Shown here one piece after another: positions 41,875 through 50,863 of a stretch of 64,000 nt of DNA. A model generated the notes under the pieces. The model was not told the origin of the DNA and searched no databases. It saw nothing but the letters and a program-made list of their open reading frames with translations. The stretch's first letter is position 1. Every line of letters begins with the position of its first letter. Source of the stretch: an uncultured Sphingomonas sp. (GTDB lineage: Bacteria > Pseudomonadota > Alphaproteobacteria > Sphingomonadales > Sphingomonadaceae); the NCBI RefSeq assembly GCF_913776855.1, contig NZ_CAJYQD010000033.1:56243-120242 (forward strand). Reading direction: 5' to 3'. The position numbers and the translations under genes were made by a program.

Positions 41875-44166
41875 GTGGCGGTTGCGCAACAATGGTCGGG
41901 GCGGGCGCTGCTTCGCCGCCGGGATGGTCTGCGAACGTCCCTGCTGACCGCTACGGCGATGCTTGTGGCGCGTCCGGTCCGTGCGGCTTCGTCACGGATA
42001 GAGGCGTTGATCGCGCGGATGACACTGGCCGAAAAGGCCGGACAGCTCAGCTGCTTCAACGATGAAATCCGCCCGGTCGGCGCCGTCTTCAATCCCGTTG
42101 TCGATCCGCGTGGCGCGGCGGCGATGCTGGCGGACATCCGCGCCGGGCGGATCGGTATGATGTTCAACGGCTATGGCACCGCCGGCGCCAGGCGTGCGCA
42201 GGAAGCGGCACCGGCCAGCCGGCTGGGCATTCCGCTCGCCTTTGCCGCCGACGTCCTGCACGGTTGCCGCACGATCTTCCCGATCCCATTGGCAGAGGCG
42301 GCGGCGTTCGATCCTGACCTGTCGCAACGCGCGGCGCGGGCGATCGCGCGCGAAACGACGGCCGGTGGCATCCACTGGACCTTTGCTCCGATGGTCGATG
42401 TCGCCCGCGACCAGCGCTGGGGCAGGGTGGCGGAGGGCGCGGGGGAGGATGTGCTGCTCAACTGCCTCCTCGCCAAGGCTCGGGTCGAGGGGTTCCAGGG
42501 GCCCGACCTGACGCGACCCGACGCGCTGCTGGCGACGCCGAAGCATTTCGTCGGCTATGGCGCGGTGCGGGGCGGCATGGAATATGCAGCGGTCGACATG
42601 AGCATGGCCGAACTGCGCGAGACGTTCGTACCGCCGTTCGTCGCCGCCTTTGCCGCCGGGGCCGGCGCGACGATGGCGTCTTTCACAGATTTCGTCGGGG
42701 TACCGGTCACCGCCAACCGGGGGCTGCTTACCGATCTGCTACGCGGCGACCTGCGCTTCGACGGGGTATGCGTGTCGGATTACGACGCTGACCGCGAATT
42801 GATCGCCCATGGCATCGCCGCCGACGAAGCGGATGCGGCGCGGCTCGCCATCCTCGCCGGGATCGACATGTCGATGCAGAGCGGGCTGTATGTCCGCCAC
42901 TTGCCGGCGCTGGTCGAAACGGGACAGGTGCCGGTGGCGGCGGTCGATCAGGCGGTGCGACGGGTGCTGACGCTGAAAGAGCGGCTGGGATTGTTCGACA
43001 ATCCGTTCCGATCAATCGATGCGCGGGTCGAACGGCGCGAAACCGGGAGGAAGGCGATCCGCGCGATCGCACGTGAGGTCGCGATGAAATCGATCGTGTT
43101 GCTGCGCAACGATGGGAACCTGCTGCCACTGGCGCGGCATGGCAAGCGACTGGCACTGATCGGTCCGTTCGGGGCGGATCGTGCCAACCTGAACGGCCCA
43201 TGGTCGTTCGCGGAGACGGCCGGGAACGGTATGGACCTGGCAACCGGGCTGCGGGCACGGATGGCCGATCCGGCGCTGCTGGTTGTCGAACCGGGCAGCG
43301 GGATCAGCGAACCGCTGCCGGGCGGGATTGCCCGCGCGGTTGCCGCCGCGCAGGCCGCCGACATCGCCCTGCTCGCGATCGGCGAAGGTGCCGACATGTC
43401 GGGCGAAGGCAATAGCCGTGTCGATATCACCGTCCCGGCGGCGCAACAGGCTTTGGCAGAAGCGATTGCGGCAACCGGCACGCCGATCGTCGTATTGCTG
43501 CGCCACGGTCGGGCGCTGGCGTTGAACGGGGCGGTCCGCGATGCGCCGGCCCTGCTGGCGACATGGTTCCTGGGCGAACAGACCGGGGCGGCGGTCGCCG
43601 ACATCCTGTTCGGTGTGGTCGAACCGACCGGGCGGTTGCCGGTCAGCTTCCCCATGGCAACCGGCCAGCAACCCTGGTCCTATGACCGGCGCAGTACCGG
43701 GCGGCCGGCACCGGACGGCGATCCGATGGCGGCGGGGCGCAGCCATTGGCGCGACGCCCCGGACCGGGCGCTGTATCCCTTCGGCGCGGGCATGGGCTAT
43801 ACGCGCTTCGCGCTATCGGCGTTGCACATGCCGGCGACGGTCGCGGCGGGTGCGGATGTCGATATGTCGGTGCTGGTCCGCAACGTCGGCGCACGGACCG
43901 GATCGGCACTGGTCCGCGTCGATGTCCTCGACCAGGTGGCGAGCCGCACCCGCCCCGCCCGACAGATGAAGGCATTCGCGCGGGTGACGCTGGCGGCCGG
44001 GGCCGAAGCGCGGGTGGCGCTCCGCATCGCGGGCGACGCATTGGCATTGGTGGGAAGCGATGGGCTGTGGCGGGTCGAGCCGGGCGCGTTCGATTACTGG
44101 GTCAACGCGGGTTACGGCGTCGAGATCGCCGGGACGTTCGATGTACGACCGGTCACTGCCCCGTGA
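41875..44166 (+). CDS. GH3-family beta-glucosidase
   Basis: A 763-aa exported enzyme with GTG start. Signal-like segment near residues 20-35 (SLLTATAMLVARPVRA). N-terminal GH3 TIM barrel: RMTLAEKAGQLSCFN, FAADVLHGCRTIFPIPLAEAAAFD, KHFVGYGA, and the nucleophile Asp in CVSDYDADREL (about residue 300). The C-terminal alpha/beta sandwich has IVLLRNDGNLLPLAR, the acid/base region GEGADMSGEGNSRVD, and a fibronectin-III-like end (VRNVGARTG...). It probably hydrolyses beta-linked oligosaccharides in the periplasm. Divergent from the TBDR. Confidence 0.92.
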   Translation: MAVAQQWSGRALLRRRDGLRTSLLTATAMLVARPVRAASSRIEALIARMTLAEKAGQLSCFNDEIRPVGAVFNPVVDPRGAAAMLADIRAGRIGMMFNGYGTAGARRAQEAAPASRLGIPLAFAADVLHGCRTIFPIPLAEAAAFDPDLSQRAARAIARETTAGGIHWTFAPMVDVARDQRWGRVAEGAGEDVLLNCLLAKARVEGFQGPDLTRPDALLATPKHFVGYGAVRGGMEYAAVDMSMAELRETFVPPFVAAFAAGAGATMASFTDFVGVPVTANRGLLTDLLRGDLRFDGVCVSDYDADRELIAHGIAADEADAARLAILAGIDMSMQSGLYVRHLPALVETGQVPVAAVDQAVRRVLTLKERLGLFDNPFRSIDARVERRETGRKAIRAIAREVAMKSIVLLRNDGNLLPLARHGKRLALIGPFGADRANLNGPWSFAETAGNGMDLATGLRARMADPALLVVEPGSGISEPLPGGIARAVAAAQAADIALLAIGEGADMSGEGNSRVDITVPAAQQALAEAIAATGTPIVVLLRHGRALALNGAVRDAPALLATWFLGEQTGAAVADILFGVVEPTGRLPVSFPMATGQQPWSYDRRSTGRPAPDGDPMAAGRSHWRDAPDRALYPFGAGMGYTRFALSALHMPATVAAGADVDMSVLVRNVGARTGSALVRVDVLDQVASRTRPARQMKAFARVTLAAGAEARVALRIAGDALALVGSDGLWRVEPGAFDYWVNAGYGVEIAGTFDVRPVTAP

Positions 44167-44244
44167 CCCTTCGCCGGTAACCACGCGCACCCGGCCCCCG
44201 CGGGCATCATGGGGTTCCGGCACGGGACGGCTCCCGCAACCGGA

Positions 44245-45453
44245 TTATCCTGCCGCTGCGCCGGGCACTCCGGACGGCGGGACCGCAAGCGTCGCCATAT
44301 GGGCGATGCCCTGTTCAAGGCCGCGCAGCTCCGCCAGTCCGCGCATCCGCCCCAGCAGCGAATAGCCCGGATTGGCCGACCGGTGCAGGTCATCGAGCAT
44401 CTGATGCCCGTGATCGGGCCGCATCGGGATGCTGCGGCCTTCGCGCAGCGACAGGCGATGGACCGCCGCCACTACCGCCGCCATGCCGGCGTTGCCGCGC
44501 AGATGCTCCGCTTCGTGAAAGGCCCCCTCCGCCTCGCGCTGGACCGAGCGGAGGTGGAGGAAACCGATCCGGCTGCCCAACCGGTCGACCATGCCCGGCA
44601 GGTCGTTGTCGGCGCGAACCCCGAACGATCCCGTGCAGAAGCACAGGCCGTTCGATACGTTCGGCACAAGCGCGAACAGGTCGGTGACGTCCGCCTCGGT
44701 ACTGACCACGCGCGGCAGGCCGAAGATCGGGAACGGCGGGTCGTCCGGATGGACGACCAGCCGGATGCCGAGTTCGTCAGCCAGCGGGCACACCGCCTGC
44801 AGGAATGCGACATGATTGTCGCGCAACCGCGCCGCATCCGTCCCGGCATAGCTTTCGATCGCGGACAGGAATTGCGGCGAGGTAAAGCCCTCCTCGCTGC
44901 CCGGCAGCCCGGCGATGATCGTGCGTTCCAGCGCGGTGCGCGCATCGGCGTCCATCGCAGCATGGCGGGCCTCCGCGGCCGCATATATCGCGTCGCTATA
45001 GTCGGCCGCTGCGCCGGAGCGCTGGAGGATGAACAGGTCATAGGCCGCGACTGCCACCGCCTCGAACCGCAGGGCGCGGGCGCCATCGGGCAGTTCCCAG
45101 CCGAGATCGGTCCGGGTCCAGTCGAGCAGCGGCATGAAGTTGTAGGTCACGACATCGATGCCGCAGGCGGCAAGGTTGGTCAGGCTCTGTCGATAATGAT
45201 CGATCAGCTGGTCCCAGTCGGCCGAGCGGGTCTTGATTCCTTCTGCGACCGGCAGGCTTTCGACCACGCGCCAGTCGAGACCGGCCTGCGCTATCATCGC
45301 CTTTCGCGCGGCGATGGTATCGCGTTCCCACACCGCACCGTTCGGCACCTCGTGCAGCGCGGTGACGATGCCGGTCGCCCCGGCCTGTCGTATATCGCGC
45401 AGGCGAACCGGGTCCTTCAGCCCGAACCAGCGCATCGTCTGGGTCATCAACAT
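44245..45453 (-). CDS. uxuA: Mannonate dehydratase
   Basis: A 402-aa enzyme that turns D-mannonate into 2-keto-3-deoxygluconate in the glucuronate pathway. Family marks: MRWFGLKDPVRLRDIRQAGATGIVTALHEVPNG at the start, VVHPDDPPFPIFGLPRVVS (metal His), NGLCFCTGSFG (metal Cys), LHLRSVQR, and RPDHGHQML. Length fits UxuA (about 390-400). Two starts are possible (45453 or 45447). The other uronate genes (uxaC, kdgK) are not in the window. Confidence 0.93.
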   Translation of the reverse strand: MLMTQTMRWFGLKDPVRLRDIRQAGATGIVTALHEVPNGAVWERDTIAARKAMIAQAGLDWRVVESLPVAEGIKTRSADWDQLIDHYRQSLTNLAACGIDVVTYNFMPLLDWTRTDLGWELPDGARALRFEAVAVAAYDLFILQRSGAAADYSDAIYAAAEARHAAMDADARTALERTIIAGLPGSEEGFTSPQFLSAIESYAGTDAARLRDNHVAFLQAVCPLADELGIRLVVHPDDPPFPIFGLPRVVSTEADVTDLFALVPNVSNGLCFCTGSFGVRADNDLPGMVDRLGSRIGFLHLRSVQREAEGAFHEAEHLRGNAGMAAVVAAVHRLSLREGRSIPMRPDHGHQMLDDLHRSANPGYSLLGRMRGLAELRGLEQGIAHMATLAVPPSGVPGAAAG

Positions 45454-45655
45454 GCCTTTTGCCCCTTTCGAATGATCGGCACGTGCGCCGCTGTGCCTGC
45501 GATCGTCTTCTCAACACCGCCAGCGCGACCGGATCAAGCGTGGGCGGGGCGACTGCGACCACAACAGGGTATTCGGGTATGTGCGAAATCCGCTGGACGG
45601 CGCTGCGGATAGCTGATCTGTTCCACGATGTGCCACGGACGGATCGAGGGGTACC

Positions 45656-46162
45656 ATGTCGCTGATCGTCAATGAAACGGAAGTGGCGCTGCCGGTCGAT
45701 CCGCGCGTCTCGCTGCTCGATCATCTGCGCGAAGGGTTGCAGCTGACCGGTACGAAGAAGGGTTGCAATCAGGGAGCGTGCGGCGCCTGTACCGTGCTGG
45801 TCGATGGCGAGCGTATTCTGTCGTGCCTGGCGCTGGCGGTGCAATATGCCGGACGGCGGGTCACGACGATCGAGGGGCTGGCCACGGGTGATGCGCTCCA
45901 CCCGCTGCAACAGGCGTTCATCGACCATGACGGGTTCCAGTGCGGGTACTGTACGCCGGGGAAGATATGTTCGGCGATCGGCATGGCCGCCGAAGTGCGG
46001 CGTGCCGTGCCGAGCGTTCTGAGCGACGATCTGTCGTCCGGCATCGAACTGACACGCGAAGAGGTGCAGGAGCGGATGAGCGGCAATCTCTGCCGCTGCG
46101 GTGCGCATAATGGGATCATCGATGCGATCCGGGCGACGATCGGCAGCGGAGGCGACGCATGA
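45656..46162 (+). CDS. Aldehyde oxidoreductase 2Fe-2S subunit (PaoA-like)
   Basis: A 168-aa iron-sulfur subunit of the xanthine oxidase family. The plant-type cluster motif CNQGACGACTVLVDG is followed by a second cluster domain with CGYCTPGK and GNLCRCGAH. No Tat signal peptide is visible, unlike E. coli PaoA, so this one looks cytoplasmic. GAGGGG ribosome site ahead of ATG 45656. Stop overlaps the next gene by 4 nt. Confidence 0.9.
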   Translation: MSLIVNETEVALPVDPRVSLLDHLREGLQLTGTKKGCNQGACGACTVLVDGERILSCLALAVQYAGRRVTTIEGLATGDALHPLQQAFIDHDGFQCGYCTPGKICSAIGMAAEVRRAVPSVLSDDLSSGIELTREEVQERMSGNLCRCGAHNGIIDAIRATIGSGGDA

Positions 46163-47148
46163 CCCCGTTCGCCTATACCCGCGCCGCGACCCAGGACGAT
46201 GCACTTGCGATGGGGTCCGGGGACGGCGTGATGTTCCTGGGCGGTGGGACCAACCTGATCGACCTGATGCGTGAACGGCTGGCGCTGCCGGACCGGCTGG
46301 TCGATGTCAGCGCCCTGCCCGCATCGATTGTCGAAACCGGGACCGGTGCGCTGGTGATCGGTGCCGCCGTGCGCAACACCGCGCTTGCCGAACATCCACT
46401 GGTGCGAACCCGCTATCCGATGCTGACCCGAGCGATCCTGGCCGGGGCATCGGCGCAGATCCGCAACATGGCGACGGTCGGCGGCAATCTGCTCCAGCGG
46501 ACGCGCTGCACCTATTTCTACGATGTCGAAGGGTCGCGCTGCAACAAGCGTACGCCCGGCACCGGGTGCGACGCGCGTGACGGCTTCAACCGCATCCATG
46601 CGGTGCTGGGAGCATCCGACGCCTGCGTCGCGACCCACCCCTCTGATATGTGCGTCGCGCTGGCCGCGCTGGAGGCGGTCGTCCATGTCGCGGGGCCGCT
46701 GGGGCATCGGACGCTACCCTTTTCCGAGCTGCATCGCCTGCCCGGCGACCGGCCGGACCACGACACCGTGCTGACGCCGGGGGAATTGATTACGGCGGTC
46801 GAACTGCCGCCGCTGCGCCTTGCCGCCAATTCGACCTATCGCAAGGTACGCGATCGATCGAGCTACGCCTTCGCATTGGTCAGCGTCGCCGCCGCGATCG
46901 AGATGGCGGGCGACCGGATCGCCGATGTCCGCATCGCGTTCGGCGGCGTCGCGCACAAGCCGTGGCGGGCGCTAACGGCGGAGGCCATGCTGCGCGGCGG
47001 TCCGGCGACGGCGCAGGCATTCCTTGCCGCGGGACAGGCCGAGTTCGCCTATGCGCGGCCCCTGCGCGACAATGGTTTCAAGCCGATATTGGCCACCCGC
47101 ACGCTGGCCGCCGTGCTGGGCGCCCTCACAACCGGAGACGCGGCATGA
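46159..47148 (+). CDS. Aldehyde oxidoreductase FAD subunit with 4Fe-4S site (PaoB-like)
   Basis: A 329-aa FAD-binding subunit. FAD motif VMFLGGGTNLIDLM, then AQIRNMATVGGNLLQRTRC. A cysteine-rich stretch follows: Cys117, Cys128, Cys137, Cys156 and Cys165 (TYFYD...RCNKRTPGTGCDARDGFNR). This is the insertion that carries an extra [4Fe-4S] cluster in E. coli PaoB and related enzymes; which four cysteines bind is not certain. The C-terminal CO-dehydrogenase flavoprotein domain begins near residue 220. Overlaps both neighbours by 4 nt. Confidence 0.9.
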   Translation: MTPFAYTRAATQDDALAMGSGDGVMFLGGGTNLIDLMRERLALPDRLVDVSALPASIVETGTGALVIGAAVRNTALAEHPLVRTRYPMLTRAILAGASAQIRNMATVGGNLLQRTRCTYFYDVEGSRCNKRTPGTGCDARDGFNRIHAVLGASDACVATHPSDMCVALAALEAVVHVAGPLGHRTLPFSELHRLPGDRPDHDTVLTPGELITAVELPPLRLAANSTYRKVRDRSSYAFALVSVAAAIEMAGDRIADVRIAFGGVAHKPWRALTAEAMLRGGPATAQAFLAAGQAEFAYARPLRDNGFKPILATRTLAAVLGALTTGDAA

Positions 47149-49487
47149 GCATCGGAAAGTCCGCGAAGCTGGCGATGCAGGGGCTGGTGATGGGCGCGTT
47201 GCAGAAGGTCGTCCCGCTCGCCCCCGACAGCTGGATGCAGGGCGGCACCCCCGATCCGCTGATCGCGCGCAAACACGGCCTGATCGGCACCCCGGTCTCA
47301 CGGCTCGACGGCCGGTTGAAGGTGACCGGCGCCGCCCCCTTTGCCGGCGAGTTCCGCTTCGACGACATGGTGTACGCCGCCCTAGCCTTCTCGACGATCG
47401 CGCGCGGGCGGATCACCGCGATCGACACGCAGGCGGCGGAAGCCGCGCCGGGGGTCGTGCTGGTGATGACCCACCGCAACGCGCCGCGCCTGAAGACCCC
47501 GCCGATGATCGGCACGTCGGGCAATGCGGTCGGCCCGGACGAGCTGCCGATCCTGCAGGACGATCGCATCCATTGGAATGGCCAGCCGATCGCCTGCATC
47601 CTGGCCGAAACGCAGGAACAGGCCGATCACGCCGCCGCGTTGCTCGCAGTGACCTATGCCCCGGAACCGGCGATCACCGATCTGGCTGCGGCGAAGGCGG
47701 CCGGGGTGGAGCAGGGTCTGTTCATGGGACAGCCGCTACGCAACGCGATCGGCGACGCGGAGGGCGCGCTGAACAAGGCAGCACACCGCGTCGACCGGCG
47801 CTATCGCACCCCACGCCACAACCATAACCCGATCGAACCGCACGCCGCGACGATCGCGTGGCGCGGCGACGAATTGTATCTGCACGACGCCAGCCAGATG
47901 GTGTCGCAACAGGCGCAGGCGATGGCCGATGCGTTCGGGTTGAAGGCCGAACAGGTTCACCTGACCTCTCCCTATGTCGGCGGCGGGTTCGGCAGCAAGG
48001 GGCTGTGGAACCATCAGATCATCGGCGCGGCCGCCGCCCGCATGGCCGGGCGCCCGGTTCGCATCGCCCTGTCGCGCGAAGGCGTGTACCGCACGGTCGG
48101 CGGACGGACGCTGACCGAACAGCGCGTGGCGATCGGTGCCAGTGCCGATGGCCTGTTCGAAGCGCTGATCCATACCGGGCTGTCGGTGATGACCCCGCAC
48201 AACAACATGCCCGAACCGTTCATCCTCGGCACCCGCAGCGCCTATGCCGTGCCCAATATCCTGTTGCAGGTCGATGTGGCGCGGATGGACATGCTCGCCA
48301 ACACCTTCATGCGCGCGCCCGGAGAGGCGGTCGGCACCTTTGCGCTGGAATCGGCGATCGACGAACTGGCGGTCGATCTGGGCATCGATCCGCTCGAGTT
48401 GCGCATTCGCAACGAACCGACCAGGGACCCGACCAGCGGCCTGCCCTTCTCCTCACGCCATGTCGTGCAGGCTTGGCGCGACGGCGCCGAACGCTTCGGC
48501 TGGAACGCGCGGAATGCGGCGCCCGGTTCGCGGAGCGATGGGGAATGGCGCATCGGCATGGGTTGCGCGACCGGGACCTATCCCTATTACCGGATGCCCG
48601 GTGCCAAGGCGCGGATCACGCTGCGGCGCGACGGCGATCAGGTCGACGCGCGGGTCGAGGTGGCGGCCGCCGAGATGGGCATGGGTACGTCGACCACCAC
48701 AGCGATCGTCGCCGCCGAACGCCTCGGCCTGCCGATCGACCGGATCGAGGTCGGCTATGGCGACAGCGACATTCCCGGCGCGATCATGGCGGGCGGATCG
48801 CAACAGACCGCCGCGATCGGCGCGTCGGTGATGGCCGCCCATGCCGAACTGGTCGCCACCCTGCTGAAGCTCGCGGGCAACGACTCCCCCCTGGCCGGGC
48901 TGTCGGCGAACGAGGTCGGCAGCATCGACGGCTGTCTGGCGAAGCTCGACGACCCGGCCCGCCGCGAAAGCTATGCCTCGATCCTGGCACGGGCGCAGCG
49001 GGACGCCATATCGGTGACCAAGGCCGGATCGATGCCGTTCGAATTCCTGCACTGGTCGATGCATTCGCACAGCGCGCTGTTCTGCGAAGTGCGGGTCAAT
49101 GCGGTGACCGGCGAGGTACGGGTCAGCCGCTTCCTCGGATCGTTCGACTGCGGCCGCATCCTCAACCCCAAGACCGCGACCAGCCAGTTTCGCGGCGGCA
49201 TCATCATGGGGCTGGGCATGGCGCTGATGGAGGAAACCCAGTTCGACGACCGTAACGGCCGGATCATGAACCCCAGCCTGGCGGAATATCACGTACCCGT
49301 GCATCTCGACGTGCCGGAGATCGACGTGATCTGGACCGACATCCCCGATCCGCACGCGCCGATGGGCGCGCGTGGCATTGGGGAGATCGGGATTACCGGC
49401 GTTGCTGCGGCGGTGGCGAACGCGATCTATAACGCCACCGGCACGCGCGTCCGCGACCTGCCCATCACGCTCGACCGGTTGCTGTAG
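47145..49487 (+). CDS. Aldehyde oxidoreductase molybdopterin subunit (PaoC-like)
   Basis: A 780-aa molybdenum subunit. Domain 1 (GTPVSRLDGRLKVTGAAPFAGEF) and domain 2 with VGGGFGSKG, RAPGEAVGTFALESAIDELAV, AAAEMGMGT and the catalytic Glu near the end in GARGIGEIG, which deprotonates the Mo-OH. No signal peptide. With the two preceding subunits it forms an alpha-beta-gamma aldehyde oxidoreductase (aromatic aldehydes in PaoABC). No PaoD/XdhC-type insertion chaperone is seen next to it. Confidence 0.9.
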   Translation: MSIGKSAKLAMQGLVMGALQKVVPLAPDSWMQGGTPDPLIARKHGLIGTPVSRLDGRLKVTGAAPFAGEFRFDDMVYAALAFSTIARGRITAIDTQAAEAAPGVVLVMTHRNAPRLKTPPMIGTSGNAVGPDELPILQDDRIHWNGQPIACILAETQEQADHAAALLAVTYAPEPAITDLAAAKAAGVEQGLFMGQPLRNAIGDAEGALNKAAHRVDRRYRTPRHNHNPIEPHAATIAWRGDELYLHDASQMVSQQAQAMADAFGLKAEQVHLTSPYVGGGFGSKGLWNHQIIGAAAARMAGRPVRIALSREGVYRTVGGRTLTEQRVAIGASADGLFEALIHTGLSVMTPHNNMPEPFILGTRSAYAVPNILLQVDVARMDMLANTFMRAPGEAVGTFALESAIDELAVDLGIDPLELRIRNEPTRDPTSGLPFSSRHVVQAWRDGAERFGWNARNAAPGSRSDGEWRIGMGCATGTYPYYRMPGAKARITLRRDGDQVDARVEVAAAEMGMGTSTTTAIVAAERLGLPIDRIEVGYGDSDIPGAIMAGGSQQTAAIGASVMAAHAELVATLLKLAGNDSPLAGLSANEVGSIDGCLAKLDDPARRESYASILARAQRDAISVTKAGSMPFEFLHWSMHSHSALFCEVRVNAVTGEVRVSRFLGSFDCGRILNPKTATSQFRGGIIMGLGMALMEETQFDDRNGRIMNPSLAEYHVPVHLDVPEIDVIWTDIPDPHAPMGARGIGEIGITGVAAAVANAIYNATGTRVRDLPITLDRLL

Positions 49488-49675
49488 CGCGGCATCGCTC
49501 CGCACCCCGGTTATCCGGCACATGGTCATCGGCGGTCACGACATGGCGGGATGGCAGGAATATTCTGTCCGTCGACGGGGCGCCGTCATAATTCGACGCC
49601 ATCTGGCAATGTTTCGTTACCTTCCCCGGCGAGCGGCGTTGTGACCGGACAAACCGTATCGAGGTCTGCCCATCA

Positions 49676-50863
49676 ATGCCCCTGCCCAATGAGCGTGCCC
49701 CCATTCTCGAAGCCAAGCGCAGGTTGAAGATGGCGCGATCGGCCCATGCCTATGTCCGTGGCAATACCGCGAAATTCTATGACTGGCTGGCCGCGTCGCC
49801 CATCGCGCGACGGGAGCCGGAGGGGCCGGCCATCTGGATTTGCGGCGATTGCCACCTCGGCAATCTGGGGCCGATCGCGAATGGCAAGGGTGCCGTCGAA
49901 ATCCAGATCCGCGACCACGACCAGGCGGTGATCGGCAACCCGGCGCACGACCTGATCCGGCTGGGCCTGTCGCTGGCGACGGCAGCGCGCGGGTCCGACC
50001 TGCCCGGCGTGGTGACGATGCGGATTATGGAAGAGATGGTCGATGGCTATGCCGCCGCCATTGCCGACCCCACCGGCGCGGATTTGAGCGTGGAATCCGA
50101 AGTGGTTCGCAGCATCCGGCGCGAGGCGCTGGGCCGCCGTTGGCGTCATTTGGCTAAGGAGCGGCTGGATGCGGTCGCGCCGCGCATCCCGCTGGGCAAG
50201 AAATTCTGGGAGCTGTCGGGCGAAGAGCGCGATGCGCTCCGCGCGCTGTTCCATGACGAACGGGTCGCGGCGATGATCCTGTCGCTGAAGGGGAAGCCGA
50301 ACGATCGCGACGTCCGGCTGGTCGATGCGGCCTATTGGATGAAGGGGTGCAGTTCGCTTGGCCTGCTGCGCTATGCCGCGATCGTTGCGTTGAAGACCGG
50401 CAAGGGCAATTGGTCCTATGCGCTGATCGACCTGAAGGAAGCGACCGATCCGGTCGCCCCCGCCCTGCCCCATGCGGTGATGCCGCACGACAATGCGGAG
50501 CGTGTTGTTGCGGCGGCACGCGCGATGTCGCCCCATCTCGGCAAGCGGATGCTGCCGGTACGGATGCTGGGGCGGTCGCTCTTCATCCGCGAATTGACCC
50601 CACATGACCTGAAACTGGAAGTGGACCAGTTCAGCCATGGCGAAGCGATGCGCGCCGCCCGGCACCTCGCTTTCGTCGTCGGCAAGGCCCATGCCCGCCA
50701 GATGGACGATCGAGCGCGGTCGGGGTGGCTACAGGCGCTCGACGCCGACCGGTCGCGCGGACTGGATACCCCGTCGTGGCTATGGGAAAGCGTCGTCTCG
50801 CTCGCGGGCAGCCATGAGGTCGGCTATCTCGACCATTGCCGGCGCTATGCCCTGGCGGCGTAG
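49676..50863 (+). CDS. DUF2252-family protein
   Basis: A 395-aa protein. The family's kinase-like core appears: MARSAHAYVRGNTAKFYDWLA, WICGDCHLGNLGPIA (with GD and H resembling a phosphotransferase catalytic loop), IQIRDHDQAVIGNPAHDLIRLGLSLA, MKGCSSLGLLRYAAIVAL, and LKEATDPVAPALPHA. Function unknown; the fold resembles aminoglycoside phosphotransferases. Its end overlaps the convergent photolyase gene by 19 bases. Confidence 0.85.
   Translation: MPLPNERAPILEAKRRLKMARSAHAYVRGNTAKFYDWLAASPIARREPEGPAIWICGDCHLGNLGPIANGKGAVEIQIRDHDQAVIGNPAHDLIRLGLSLATAARGSDLPGVVTMRIMEEMVDGYAAAIADPTGADLSVESEVVRSIRREALGRRWRHLAKERLDAVAPRIPLGKKFWELSGEERDALRALFHDERVAAMILSLKGKPNDRDVRLVDAAYWMKGCSSLGLLRYAAIVALKTGKGNWSYALIDLKEATDPVAPALPHAVMPHDNAERVVAAARAMSPHLGKRMLPVRMLGRSLFIRELTPHDLKLEVDQFSHGEAMRAARHLAFVVGKAHARQMDDRARSGWLQALDADRSRGLDTPSWLWESVVSLAGSHEVGYLDHCRRYALAA

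Noticed and set aside
45454..45655. Operator between uxuA and the aldehyde oxidoreductase genes
   Set aside because: No palindrome of more than 5-bp arms is visible; only ribosome sites can be supported.
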